The notes below the pieces were generated by a model, which saw only the letters and a list, made by a program, of their open reading frames with translations, was not told where the DNA came from and ran no database searches. The position numbers were made by a program, and so were the translations under genes. A stretch of 64,000 bases of DNA from Sepioteuthis lessoniana (taxonomy: Eukaryota > Mollusca > Cephalopoda > Myopsida > Loliginidae), in NCBI GenBank assembly GCA_963585895.1, contig OY757921.1:48068161-48132160 (forward strand), read 5' to 3'. Shown here one piece after another: positions 10,859 to 20,579 of the stretch; positions within the stretch are counted from its first letter, which is position 1, and every line of letters begins with the position of its first letter.

Positions 10859-10887
10859 GACTAGTTTCGGCCTTATGCCATCATCAA
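10859..10887 (-). ncRNA. Hammerhead-ribozyme-like motif (ACUAGU stem III)
   Basis: On the minus strand: UUGAUGA (one change from CUGAUGA), a short GC-rich stem II (GGC/GCC) with an AU-rich loop, GAA, then the palindrome ACUAGU and C. The core is otherwise intact. Stem I pairing is weak (positions 1.2, 1.4 and 1.5 pair). A (CA)n array lies just upstream at 10912-10936. Confidence 0.6.
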
Positions 10888-10939
10888 AATATGTTTATTT
10901 CGAGATTTTCCACACACACACACACACACACACACAACA

Positions 10940-11469
10940 GGCTGAAGTAACTTTGCATTTCTTTGAATGAAACTTAAAATGAGATTTTTTTTTTTTTTGT
11001 GACTCTAAGTAAAAGATAAAAGTTCAATAACTTTAGAACATTTGCCTTTTTCTTCGGTCTTTCAGCGGGTTTTCTTCTTACTTCCACAATCTTCTTACAA
11101 ACAAAAAGTCCAAATTTAGACTCGACTGTCCATTATACATTTTACTAATTTATGAATATTTGGTATAAGAAACATTATATTTTATTTTCATCTTTAGCAT
11201 TCTGTAAAGTTTTTGAGATTTCTAAAGTTTTCAACGGAGTTCAATGTTTATACATATTCTAATTGATAACTCAGCTATGAATAATGTCGTAACACCGGTT
11301 GCTGTTTACAAGGAAACTTCATTTTGGCTGGAAAAAAAGATTGTGCCATTACAACGGTAGTTTCATAGTTTATTGGATGGGTGAGTTGTTTTTATTTTTT
11401 AATTCTAAAGTAATTTGCACAGAACGGCGAAATCAAAGCAGCTAAGCATTGTGTTGAAAGCATAAATTG
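10940..11469. other. Flank of the Tc1 fossil
   Basis: AT-rich sequence without a recognisable frame. It may hold the left inverted repeat of the Tc1 element that follows, but I could not identify it. Confidence 0.4.
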
Positions 11470-12372
11470 ATTTTTTAATTAAAAAAAAGGGCTATTCTCA
11501 AAGGCTAAGAAATTGAAGATTTCTCGACATGGGGTGTAATATTCTTTACAAAAACAGACCAAACTGCCGCAAATATTAACGAAAAAGAATTAGATCACCA
11601 AAAATTACAACTGCCGCTGAAAATAAACCTTTGACTATTGAAATCAAAAGACATAGAATGAAAACTGCTCCCGAGTTGACTGCTGAATTTAATCCCTCCC
11701 GATAGCAACCAGTTTTGCTCTTAACTATGAAAAATCGGCTTAGATCAACCATTAAGAAACCTCCACTTATGGAAGGTAAATAAGAAAAGAATGATATTGG
11801 CAAAAAATTTTAGAACTGGACATTGAAACAATGGGGAAAATTACTGTGAATAGATGAGACTAAATTGGAACTTTTTTCCAATAAGACAATTCGTGTGAGA
11901 AGAAAGACTGAGTGATGAATGTATAGTTCTAACAGTTAATCATGGTGGTGGGTTTGTTATGGTGAGAGACTTTTTGGAGGTAGAGAGGGCTGAAGACTTG
12001 ATTCAAGTCAAGGAAGTCATGAAAAAAAAACAATATCGCTTGATTATGCAAAGACATGCCACAATATCTGCTTTACGAATTACAGGGAAAAAATCATTTT
12101 TCAACAAGACAATGACCAAAAAAAATTTTCTAAGTTATTTCAAAATTACCTCGAATCAAAAAAAAAAAAAAAGAAAGAAAATTTTAAAAATTAGAACTTA
12201 GCCGATCGCCAATTGAATTAGCATGGGATGAATTGGATAGGAGAGTTCAAAGAGAATACTCGAACAGTGAGAATCAGATTTTTCACTACTTGAAGAATGA
12301 TTGGAAAGGTCTGACATTTACTTTTCCAAAACTGTTGAAAAGAATGTCAAGAATCTGAAAAGCAGTAATTAA
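11470..12372 (+). pseudogene. Tc1-type transposase pseudogene
   Basis: Blocks in order across shifted frames: KKLKISRHGV (second half of the first HTH), ITTAAENK and HRMKTAPELTAEFNPS (second HTH), WTLKQWGKLL then IDETKLELFSNKTIRVRRKT (first catalytic Asp), IIFQQDND (second catalytic Asp, in another frame) and SPIELAWDELDRRVQREYSN with a C-terminal LLKRMSRI (third acidic residue within PIELAWDE). These are the hallmark segments of Tc1 DDE transposases of about 340 residues. Several frameshifts and stops (for example after NPSR and in an A-rich tract near 12165) inactivate it. Confidence 0.9.
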
Positions 12373-12377
12373 GTCAG

Positions 12378-12540
12378 ACGGAGCGCCTCGTGTGGTGTAA
12401 TTGTTACGCGTTTGTCTGGCAGAACATTGTTAGTGAGTTCAAGTTTCACTGGGTGCCCCATTCATTTGGCCTTGTTCCACAACTAAGCAAACCTTAGTAA
12501 ATCATCAATTAAGGCCAATGGTGGTTTTTCTGACGAAAAC
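12378..12540 (+). repeat. SINE-G copy nested in the Tc1 element
   Basis: tRNA-like head (TGGTGTAATTGTTACGCG as A box; GAGTTCAAGTTTCAC as B box) followed by the SINE-G body (ACTAAGCAAACCTTAGTAAA). It separates the transposase C-terminus from the Tc1 right end. Confidence 0.7.
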
Positions 12541-12714
12541 AAAATATGATGTTGTATGATGATTTTTATAACTATGCGCTTATTTTTGTAAAAATAAAAC
12601 CAATAGTAGTTACTGAGATATTATCGTTTAGTTTTTAAAAAATACAAAAAAATATTTCATTTTATGATGTTATTTTAAAGAAATTCAAGGTGGTCTCGTG
12701 TATTTTGTCTGTAG
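12541..12714 (+). mobile_element. Right end of the Tc1 element
   Basis: AT-rich 3' flank ending in GGTGGTCTCGTGTATTTTGT, which resembles the GGTGGACACATACTTTTG-type terminal repeats of Tc1 elements, then TA. Confidence 0.5.
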
Positions 12715-12727
12715 TATATATATATAC

Positions 12728-12778
<51 letters not shown>
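12715..12778. repeat. (TA)n(TG)n microsatellite
   Basis: Imperfect TA array followed by a TG array of about 38 bp. Confidence 0.95.
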
Positions 12779-12779
<1 letters not shown>

Positions 12780-12814
12780 TTTGGGTACCTAACGTAACAA
12801 GTTAGATTAACAGT

Positions 12815-13008
12815 TCATTTAATTCTCGCTGAGCACTCCTACTTCTGGCCTAGTGCCACATCTAAGCTAAACTTTGAAAACAAAATAAAAAATGACTATA
12901 TGGGTGTCTCGCTAGAGTAATGACAAGGAAGCTAAATTGGCTGAATATTAGTAGTGAGTTTGATACTCACTGGATGCCATATACCGTGTTGCGCTTACAA
13001 GCTAAGCT

Positions 13009-13015
<7 letters not shown>
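12815..13015 (+). repeat. Two SINE-G fragments
   Basis: 12815-12885 ends CTAAGCTAAACTTTGAAAAC. 12893-13015 repeats the order GAGTTTGATACTCACTGGAT (B box region) then TACAAGCTAAGCTTTGAA. Both match the nested copy at 12378. Confidence 0.6.

Positions 13016-13063
<48 letters not shown>
13014..13063. repeat. (AT)n microsatellite
   Basis: About 50 bp, directly at the 3' end of a SINE-G copy. Confidence 0.95.
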
Positions 13064-13067
<4 letters not shown>

Positions 13068-13097
13068 CAGGTCACTAAGAATAAAGTTACTGATAAA

Positions 13098-13300
13098 CCA
13101 GTACTGCTCACCGCTTAGCCGAGTTGTTAGAGACTAAACGGTTTCGCTTACCAGACGTATCTGATAATGACGGTGGCTAGACGCCAGGCAGAATAGTAAA
13201 TAAGACCAGTTAAAGGGTGGATTAACCCTCTTGTATGATCAATGGTCATCTACCACACTTATGCTGTGATAGACACCAATATTTTGATAAATCATCAATT
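13098..13300 (+). repeat. tRNA-like SINE, probably SINE-G related
   Basis: TAGCCGAGTTGTTAGAG fits an A box. The 3' end GATAAATCATCAATTCAG resembles the end of the SINE-G copy at 12510. The B box is unclear. Confidence 0.45.
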
Positions 13301-13371
13301 CAGAATAAAAAAAGAAAGATGAATATAAAACTGGGAGTAATAGACCCCTAAATTTTGTTAAAGAAGGGTAT

Positions 13372-13376
<5 letters not shown>

Positions 13377-13422
<46 letters not shown>

Positions 13423-13478
13423 GAGATTTACTAAAGTGATACAATATATATGTGTAAATATCAAGGCATACCGAGAAT

Positions 13479-13524
<46 letters not shown>
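13377..13524. repeat. (AT)n and (TC)n microsatellites
   Basis: AT array at 13377-13420 and TC array at 13481-13524. The TC array abuts the 3' end of the LINE fossil that follows. Confidence 0.95.
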
Positions 13525-13527
<3 letters not shown>

Positions 13528-14215
13528 ATCTGTACCTATCGGTCATCGCTTTTGGTAAATTATCTAGATATCATTCAATGTCCACTCAGAACTGTTGCAT
13601 GTAAGTTTTTTTTTTGTCTGTCAACATTAGTGTGTGTCCAAGCGTTGAAATCCGTAGAAGAATTTCACTATCAGTACCCAACATGTTTTGCTCATCTTAG
13701 TTGGATGGTTTGTGAGATGGGAGGTAAGTTACCGTACAGCTGCTCTGTTTTAGGGTACTGATTCCAAGATTTGTTCAGAACAGAACTCAACACTTTCGAG
13801 TTGTTTTCATCTCACTTTTTCTTCGGGCGTTTCGTTAAAGTCCAAGTGGTGCAAACATGCAATAGACGATTTTTCGTTTTATTTTCCCAGAGAAGTCAGA
13901 TTTCCATATCGTCGTAAAGCTTTTAAAAACAGTCCATGCATTTTCTATGCATATGTTGAAATTATTTTCGATACATGAGATATTGCTACCGAGGTATATG
14001 AATTGGTCTGCTATTTTTAGAGGCTTGGCATTTAATGTGGTGACGGCACCTTCTTGATTAAAACAAATAAACTATTTTATCTGAATTTACGTAGAGACCA
14101 ACGCCTTTTGCTGGTTGTTCCAAGCTATGCAGCAAATACTTGGCTTAACTTGGTATATTTGCAAGAAGTGCTAGAACGTCCTCCGAGCTTGCATCTGTAA
14201 TATTTTCTTCTCTTT
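13525..14215 (-). pseudogene. RTE-like LINE fossil
   Basis: On plus the sequence parallels 51140-51870: CCTATCGGTCATCGCTTTTG, then the HLP and CWRS region, KRLE region, the SFFQA/KSDL region and the NAN/CYNQ region, ending near GCTTGCATCTGTAAT where the intact copy encodes ITDAD just before YADD. Many indels; about 690 bp of the RT C-terminal half remain. Confidence 0.85.
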
Positions 14216-14228
14216 ATTTTTTAGTATA

Positions 14229-14231
<3 letters not shown>

Positions 14232-14262
<31 letters not shown>
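14232..14262. repeat. (AT)n microsatellite
   Basis: Short AT array followed by TTTTCAGTGTATATATAATA, similar to the palindrome arm at 16545. Confidence 0.9.
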
Positions 14263-14284
14263 TTCAGTGTATATATAATAATGT

Positions 14285-14545
14285 ATACCTACTCCTTTGT
14301 ACAAACAGGATACGACGTAAGTTCACTTTTTAGCGGAGTTTAACAAGTTTGAATTCAGAGTTTCCTTTTTCTAGACGGGTTGCCATACCAAGGTAAAAGA
14401 GGCTAGTCTGCCCTACCATTTATCCATAGATAGAGGGAGAATAATTGGATTCTATCAAGCGTTACGTAAAAACGCAAGCAAACTCATCTATGATTTGAAC
14501 TTCTGCCGCCGTGTCCATTTCCAACGACATTAACTGTTACAGAAC
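14285..14545 (-). repeat. SINE-D copy
   Basis: On plus: GAATTCAGAGTTTCCTTTTT, then GACGGGTTGCCATACCAAGG, then ATTTATCCATAGATAGAGGG. These match the reverse complement of SINE-D at 33900-34050 and the minus copies at 23925 and 29795. Confidence 0.75.
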
Positions 14546-14634
14546 AAATGTCTTATCACCTTAATATATATATATGAAGGTAATAAGAAATATAGGAATA
14601 TTTCTTTGTTCTTAATGATTTTTTAAAAAGTTTC

Positions 14635-14665
14635 TGAACTAGTCTCGACCATAGGTTATCGTCAG
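14635..14665 (-). ncRNA. Degenerate hammerhead-like motif
   Basis: On the minus strand CUGACGA is followed by a weak stem II, GAGAC and AGUUC. It is alignable with the 10859 motif but with changes in GAAAC and in the cleavage-site UC. Confidence 0.4.
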
Positions 14666-15493
14666 GAGATATTTTAGGGAAAGTTTTTAAAAGAGTTTTT
14701 TTTAATAGTTGATATGCTACAAATTAAGTAACGAAAAATGAAATGGTAACGATGTATATACATTCGTTGAATAAACTTTATTCTTTGGTATCGGAGTCTT
14801 TTTGAACTGACCATTTGATAATTTCATCTATCCTAAACACTTAACAGTGAGATCTACACTAGGAAGATATTTGGTTATTTGGCGTATGTTTCAATTAAGC
14901 CATAACTGTTTTAATTAAGTATTTGTTTACTTAGACGTTTACGGGTCAATCCATATTTGTTCATTCTAATTCAAAACATTGTTTAGAGGATGTTTTAGCT
15001 TGATGTTAAAGTTATTTAGAGTCAGTGTTTAAAGACGATGTATCCATTTATCTTCATGTGATTCTATTATTGTCGTGATATTGTCCAATACAGTTTTCAA
15101 TTCTTTTTATGATAGTGATTTTTTTCATCTCTGTTGAAGTTGGAACGGAAGTTGTGACCGGAAATTGTTTAAGTTGAAATGTAGTCTTGTAAGTAATTGT
15201 TTGTTATAATCAATAGATATAATTCTATGTCTTAAGTTATTTAATGTAAAATAAAATGGCTATTCTCACTTTCCTATGTATTTCTTATGTTAGCATGTGC
15301 AATCCAGTAACTAGGTTACACTTTTGCTTTTGCAATGAACAATGATAAAATAAATCTCATCAATATAAAATAAATTTCATCAATATTTATTGGCATAAAC
15401 GTTCTAACCAAGTGAGTGCTCAAAATTAAAATTTGAAAAAAAATTTCAAGTACTTGACGCTCTTACGAAGCAGAGCCGATTTCAAATCTAAAA
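14666..15493. other. No recognised feature
   Basis: AT-rich, mostly unique-looking sequence. GATGTATATACATTCGTTGA at 14752 recurs at 16688 in a longer shared stretch, so part of this is a dispersed repeat. Confidence 0.5.
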
Positions 15494-15495
15494 TA

Positions 15496-15888
15496 CAGTG
15501 GAACCTTGACTTACGAACACCCCATTATACGAAAAATTCAGAAAAATTCGGGCTTCGAAGAAATTTCCATCCCATTTAACGAAAAAAATATTCAAAAAAC
15601 GATAGTGCCCGACTCGAAATGTAAAGTGTCATTATTCGTAACAGCATTTATTCTTTTTGATTGACCCTATTATTTTCTCACTTTTTTTTTAAATTCATAT
15701 AAATGACTATGTTGTCATTAACGAACATTCCTACGGGTGGGTATAATATTCACTGTTTACACGACTGCTTTGGGGGGCTGGAGCGAATTACGCCATTTGT
15801 TGGGTAAATCTTATCCCATAATGCGAAAATATCAAGATACGAGATCCCCCTCCAGAACGAATTAATTTCGTATCTCAAGGTATATCTG
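15496..15888. mobile_element. pogo/Tigger-type MITE
   Basis: Left end CAGTGGAACCTTGACTTACG, right end CGTATCTCAAGGTATATCTG: imperfect terminal inverted repeats of the Tigger/pogo CAGTGGAACCTYGA type, flanked by TA dinucleotides at 15494-15495 and 15889-15890. Length 393 bp with no transposase frame, so an internally deleted derivative. Confidence 0.85.
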
Positions 15889-15950
15889 TATCAAAATATT
15901 CACGGTACCGTATATGTATCTGAAATTCGCGTACTATAAACCGGACAGTC

Positions 15951-15954
<4 letters not shown>

Positions 15955-15993
<39 letters not shown>

Positions 15994-16152
15994 GAATAAG
16001 TTAAGTATGGTGGGAACGAGATAAGAAGAAATTTAAATAGATTCTGGTTATGAAAAGACTTTCCAAATTACGTGTCGCTCAGATGCTAAATATTTAAAAT
16101 GTTTGTTCACTTCAATGGTTTTTTTTACAGATGAATTATTTAACCGATCGTT

Positions 16153-16184
<32 letters not shown>

Positions 16185-16200
16185 TTCTTTTCTTTTCTTT
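15955..16200. repeat. (GA)n and (TTTC)n microsatellites
   Basis: GA array at 15955-15990 and TTTC array at 16150-16200. Confidence 0.95.
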
Positions 16201-16383
16201 CCTATGAAATCTTTGTATTTCCAATCAGATATTTATGTCTCATTTAGGTCTTTTGTTTTAACAATCTTTCTCAATAAATCACACATGAGTACACTAAAAC
16301 AAATGCATATGATTATTGCTTTGATTTAAAAATTAACAGCAGGGAATACATGAAAGTTAGAGCATACATATTCATTTAAATTA

Positions 16384-16385
<2 letters not shown>

Positions 16386-16428
<43 letters not shown>
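16386..16428. repeat. (CA)n microsatellite
   Basis: About 43 bp of pure CA dinucleotide. Confidence 0.95.
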
Positions 16429-16431
<3 letters not shown>

Positions 16432-16491
16432 GATGCTTTTAAAAACACATGCACCTTCAGTTCCATCCAAACATACTTCTGTAGGTAAACA

Positions 16492-16562
16492 TTATTATAT
16501 ATACACTAAAAACATATATATATATATATATATATATATGTGTTTTTAGTGTATATATAATA

Positions 16563-16564
<2 letters not shown>
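16492..16564. repeat. Foldback around a (TA)n array
   Basis: The left arm TTATTATATATACACTAAAA (16492) and the right arm TTTTAGTGTATATATAATAA (ending 16563) are reverse complements, separated by a short TA array. Confidence 0.85.

Positions 16565-16577
<13 letters not shown>

Positions 16578-16642
<65 letters not shown>
16578..16642. repeat. (TG)n microsatellite
   Basis: About 65 bp of pure TG dinucleotide. Confidence 0.95.
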
Positions 16643-16645
<3 letters not shown>

Positions 16646-16774
16646 TAAACACAAACACACACATATATAATTATTTGAAATGGTAGCGATGCATATACAT
16701 TCGTTGAATGAAAATTATTCTTTGGTATCGGAGTCTTTTGAACTGACCATTTGATGTATCAAATCCTCACAGAC

Positions 16775-16776
<2 letters not shown>

Positions 16777-16858
<82 letters not shown>
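16777..16858. repeat. (GATA)n microsatellite
   Basis: About 20 tandem GATA units. Confidence 0.97.
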
Positions 16859-16879
16859 TGTTGTGATTTTGTTCTTCAG

Positions 16880-16945
16880 TTTTCAAGAAACAGAGAGTCC
16901 AGGAGGATTGAAGACACTTGCTGTCACTTAGCCGCCAGTGAAAGA
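16880..16945 (+). mobile_element. 3' end fragment of the endonuclease-type LINE
   Basis: Matches the terminal 3' sequence of the copies at 17790 and 49690 (GTCCCGGAG-like, then CCAGTGAAAGACC). Only the extreme 3' end is present. Confidence 0.6.
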
Positions 16946-17034
16946 CCTCCAGTTAGAACAATGATAATTATAGTAATAATTATAGACACCTGAGCAGTCA
17001 TCTTTGTAAGATTCTCTGAACCATTCTTAAAATG

Positions 17035-17876
17035 AACCAAGGGGAGTTCGAACAAATGGACCAGAAGACAAGGGAATTGACGACAATGCACAAGGTTTTA
17101 CATTCGAGAGATGACATAAACTGATTGTATGTGTCAAGAAAAGGAGGAAGAGGACTCCCTAGCATTAAGGATTGCGTATATTCATCAATACAAGGAATTG
17201 AGGACTATATAAAAAAAACAGGAAAGAAAGAATAATTACAGTAATCAGTAACAGACAGCAATAGCAACAGAAAAAGAAACAGAAAAACAAGGACCAACTA
17301 TATGAAAGTGAAAATTGATAATACGCAACAGAATAGCAAATATAGGTAATATGAAGAAATAAATGAAACAATTAATGATGTAATGAGTGGATGCAGCAAA
17401 CTAGCATAAAAAGAGAACAAGACTAGGCGTGACTGGGTGGGAAAGGAGATCCGCTGTGAATCGTGCAAAAGATTAAAATTCGACCATGCAACCAAATGGT
17501 ATGGGCATAAGCCAGAATTTGTCCAAGAAAATGAATAGAATTCCTTAGGATTTCGAAATACAAACTGATCACCTAATCCTGGCCAAAAAAACCAGACCTT
17601 ATGTTGATTAATAAGAGAAAAAGAATTTGCCATCGAGTGGATTTTACTATTTCTGCAGACCACAAAGTAAAAATAAAAGAAAGCGAAAAATAGACAAATT
17701 CTTGGATCTTGCCAAGGGATTGGAAAAAGGGGCCCGCAAAAATTGAAATCAAGACCATCCAGACCACAGCATTGTGAAGATCGGCAGAATTGTCTGAAAA
17801 GTCCCGGAGATCTCAGTAGACTAGCTATCACTCAGTCTCCAGTGAAAGACCACAGGCTAACGCTGGTGTTTTACAC
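17035..17876 (+). pseudogene. Endonuclease-type LINE, C-terminal part
   Basis: Shifted frames give DQKTRELTTMHKV (end of the RT-linked region), a degraded SRKGGRGLPSIKD block, then KTRRDWVGKEIRCESCKRLK, DHATKWYGHKPEFVQEN and a block aligned to EIQTDHLI..RPDL. The latter is the C-terminal restriction-like endonuclease module, seen also at 49190-49600. It lacks the CCHC-like box. The 177-codon minus-strand frame here is only its antisense shadow. The 3' end GCTGGTGTTTTACAC matches the other copies. Clade (R4/Dong-like or NeSL-like) not determined. Confidence 0.82.
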
Positions 17877-17949
17877 GATAGAGAAAATATGGTTTTAAAG
17901 ATCAGTTCCTCAAAAATTCTCGTAGAGAATTGTCGATCCAAATAGAAAA

Positions 17950-19020
17950 ATCTAAATGTGGATTCGATTGACAACAAAAAGTATTTGATAGCATACCCAA
18001 CGAACGAATTCTAAAAGTTTTGGACATTCAAAAGCTATCCCCAGTTATAATAACATTCCTAAAATACAATATGGAAAGGTAGCTTACTAACCTTAGATTA
18101 ATCCGAGAAAAAGAAATGCTCAAAACTTATAATCTGAACATTAACAATTCTATGGTGACTCATTTTCTCCTTTTCTCTTTTGGATAGCTCCATAAAATAC
18201 AAACTATGGATATCAAACTACAACTAAAAAATGAACCACCTATTCTATATGGACGATTTAAAGTTGTTATATAAAAAGAGGTAACGATTAAAAAGGTCTA
18301 CTAAGTACTGTGAAAAAATTCAGTGATGACATAGGGATGAAATTTGGTCTGATCAAATATGTGTAAGTCACATTTAGGAAATGCTCGCTAGTGCAATCTA
18401 AAAACATCACTCAACATAAACACAGAAATTATAGAGTTAGAACTCAATCAAACTTATAAATATTTAGGAAATAACGAAACAAATCGTATCAACCATATTA
18501 TAAATGAGTTTAAAATGAGAAAAGAATTCTAATGGAGAATAAAAGCCATATTAAGAATAGAATCAAATATGAATAATTGAGTTATAGCAATCAACACTCT
18601 GGCAATATCAGTAATAACATTAGTTTTAATATGATAAACTGAACGTTAGCTGAAGTAGAAAAGATGAATATTAAAGTTAGGAAACGAATAACCTGCCACA
18701 GAATGCATCATCCAAGAGCAGATTTACAACGTTTCCATATCAAAAGAGAAAATGGTGGAAGAGGATGAATCGAACTAGAATCGACCAATAAAACAACCAC
18801 AATAAGATTAAAGAAATACTTAGATACTTCAACAGATTGGATGCTACAGTTAGTAAAAACACACGAGAATCAAAAAAATATTTAATTTTTAAAGAAAGCA
18901 ATAAATTTGCTAAACAACATGTCTTCACACAGAAAGAAATAGACATGAATGAAGCAATAGAGATGACAAAACACATAAAATGAGAAGCAAAATTACTATC
19001 ATTATAATTAAGAGTCTTCT
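17950..19020 (+). pseudogene. Endonuclease-type LINE, reverse-transcriptase part
   Basis: Blocks in order: FDSIPNERILKVLDIQKLSP with IITFLKYNME (RT motif A region), ILYMDDLKLLYKKR (YMDD catalytic box, about 18250), LELNQTYKYLGNNE, VIAINTLAISVITLVLI, ECIIQEQIYNVSISKE (HHPKADIDRLY-like) and a GGRG-like block near 18755. Stops and frameshifts are numerous. The family is a non-LTR element of the R2-related type with a C-terminal endonuclease. A further C-terminal piece is at 19560-19995. Confidence 0.82.
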
Positions 19021-19059
19021 GACTCTGTCTGTCTGTCTCTCTCTCTTTCTCTCTCACCA

Positions 19060-19260
19060 TCCGTCTCTATCATCTATCACTCCAGACAGCTCCATTAGAC
19101 TAAACCCAGTGTCTGCACAGAGTTGCTAGTTGGCAAACACTGGTGCGTCCACGTGTACAAGTCTATAAGAGAACGCTGCTTATGAGTTCGTCTTTACATC
19201 ATCAGCAGTACCCTACATGTCTTGTTCGTCTTGGATGGTTAGTTAGATGCTCGCAAATAC
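19060..19260 (-). pseudogene. RTE-like LINE fossil, 3' end
   Basis: On plus: TCTCTATCATCTATCACTCC, AGAGTTGCTAGTTGGCAAAC, AGCAGTACCCTACATGTCTT and GTTCGTCTTGGATGG, in the same order as the 3' end of the intact copy at 61430-61650. Confidence 0.78.
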
Positions 19261-19284
19261 ATCTGTAGAAGCCGAATCCTTACT

Positions 19285-19480
19285 ATATAGCCTGGAACAA
19301 GCAGCATTGGCCTCAACATAAACTCGAATAAAAGAGAAATCATATGTCTTAAACAAGGACCAAAAGCACTGGACTAAATCAATTTAAAAACGTCAACTAA
19401 CTCCCTCTCCGACATTGACGATACACATAAAGAATTAAAAATACCGATGTAGATAACTTAAAGACTAATTGATAGCTAAA
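19285..19480 (+). pseudogene. Fragment of a third LINE RT ORF
   Basis: Translation gives LEQAALASTINSNKREIICL-like and KQGPKALD.INLKTSTN, corresponding to the segment after the YADD box of RTE-like ORFs (LERAAAGIGLHVNANKTEYM in the intact copy) but of a distinct subfamily. Confidence 0.6.
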
Positions 19481-19559
19481 AAGTGCTAGACTGAAAGCGG
19501 AAACAGTGGGGTTAATAAAACCAACACAGGACAAGAAACTATCCGACAAACTTTATAAA

Positions 19560-19995
19560 AAACTGAACAAACCCAATATGTAGATTGTGTGAACAAAAAA
19601 CTGAATCAATTGACAACAATCGTCCAGTTGCTTTATCCTAACACCGTTAGGATGTAAAAAAAAGACGATGAAATAAGACATTATATTCATTGGAAAATAT
19701 ATAATTACTATGGAATACTGAAATGTGAAAAATGGTAAAACCACCGATCAGAATCAATCACAAAAGCATCCACAAATCACTGGGACTTTGCATATCAAAA
19801 CAGACAGAAAAATAAAGAACAATAGACTAGATATAGAGGTTAAGGACTATGAAAAAAAAACATGCTTTCTAGTTGGTATGTCAGTACAACAGATATCAGT
19901 CTAAGAATACAATAAAATAAGTAGATACAAATACCTGGAAATAGAAAATGGAAAGATGTGGCACCTTAAAACTACCACCGTGACAGTAATAATGG
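19560..19995 (+). pseudogene. Endonuclease-type LINE, CCHC and endonuclease remnant
   Basis: NPICRLCEQKTESIDNIV gives the C..C...ES..HI box; DEIRHYIHWKIYNYYGILKC matches the HDWVGKVIHWELCKKYNF block; further on, degraded WDF..Q and VPGD-like remnants. Many stops. Confidence 0.78.
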
Positions 19996-20012
19996 GAGCC
20001 CTGGGGACGTAG

Positions 20013-20252
20013 ATTAGGTCTATTTAACCCATAGATAGGACCCTATCATGTGCTACCACTCCGTGCAGGCCAGAGTAGACCTGGGAGCGATGGCAATGAA
20101 GGGGTTCTCCGGATTCCCCAAAGCCCTAGCATTACTGGAACCTCATCATCAGATTGTTTAGTGTCATATCTAGGACACTCGTTGTGGTTGGGGGGGGCTT
20201 GCATCTCTGCAGAGGTGCAGTCGGTGTAATTTACAGCCCCAGCCGAGTGGGC
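20013..20252 (-). repeat. Element B head fragment
   Basis: Only the head (box ATAGATAGGACCCTATCATG, hairpin region, TACAGCCCCAGCCGAGTGGG) is present; internal units and tail are missing. Confidence 0.88.
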
Positions 20253-20330
20253 AACTCAGGTCTTGGGTAAAGACTCGGCTAAGAATTATAAGAAACCAAC
20301 AGTAAAACTGAAAATTAAATTAAAAAATGA

Positions 20331-20333
20331 ATA

Positions 20334-20402
<69 letters not shown>
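20331..20402. repeat. (TAA)n(GAA)n microsatellite
   Basis: Compound trinucleotide array. It creates the poly-Ser/poly-Tyr minus-strand frame here. Confidence 0.95.
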
Positions 20403-20579
20403 ATGCAGTCAAACTAAAAAGGAAGAAAACAACAATAAAATTAGGCGAAGAAAAAGTAAGAAAAAGAAAGATAAAATGACATAGATGAAAATGAAAAATA
20501 AAAAAATAACTCCAAAACCAAATATCAATCATTCCAATTTTTCTTTTTTCCAGGGGTCTGCAGGTTTCCCTCACGGTCT

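Noticed and set aside
17298..17831. 177-codon minus-strand ORF
   Set aside because: It is the antisense of an endonuclease-type LINE read on the plus strand, whose conserved blocks are clearly visible.
20320..20574. Poly-Ser/poly-Tyr ORF
   Set aside because: Translation of a (TAA)n(GAA)n microsatellite.
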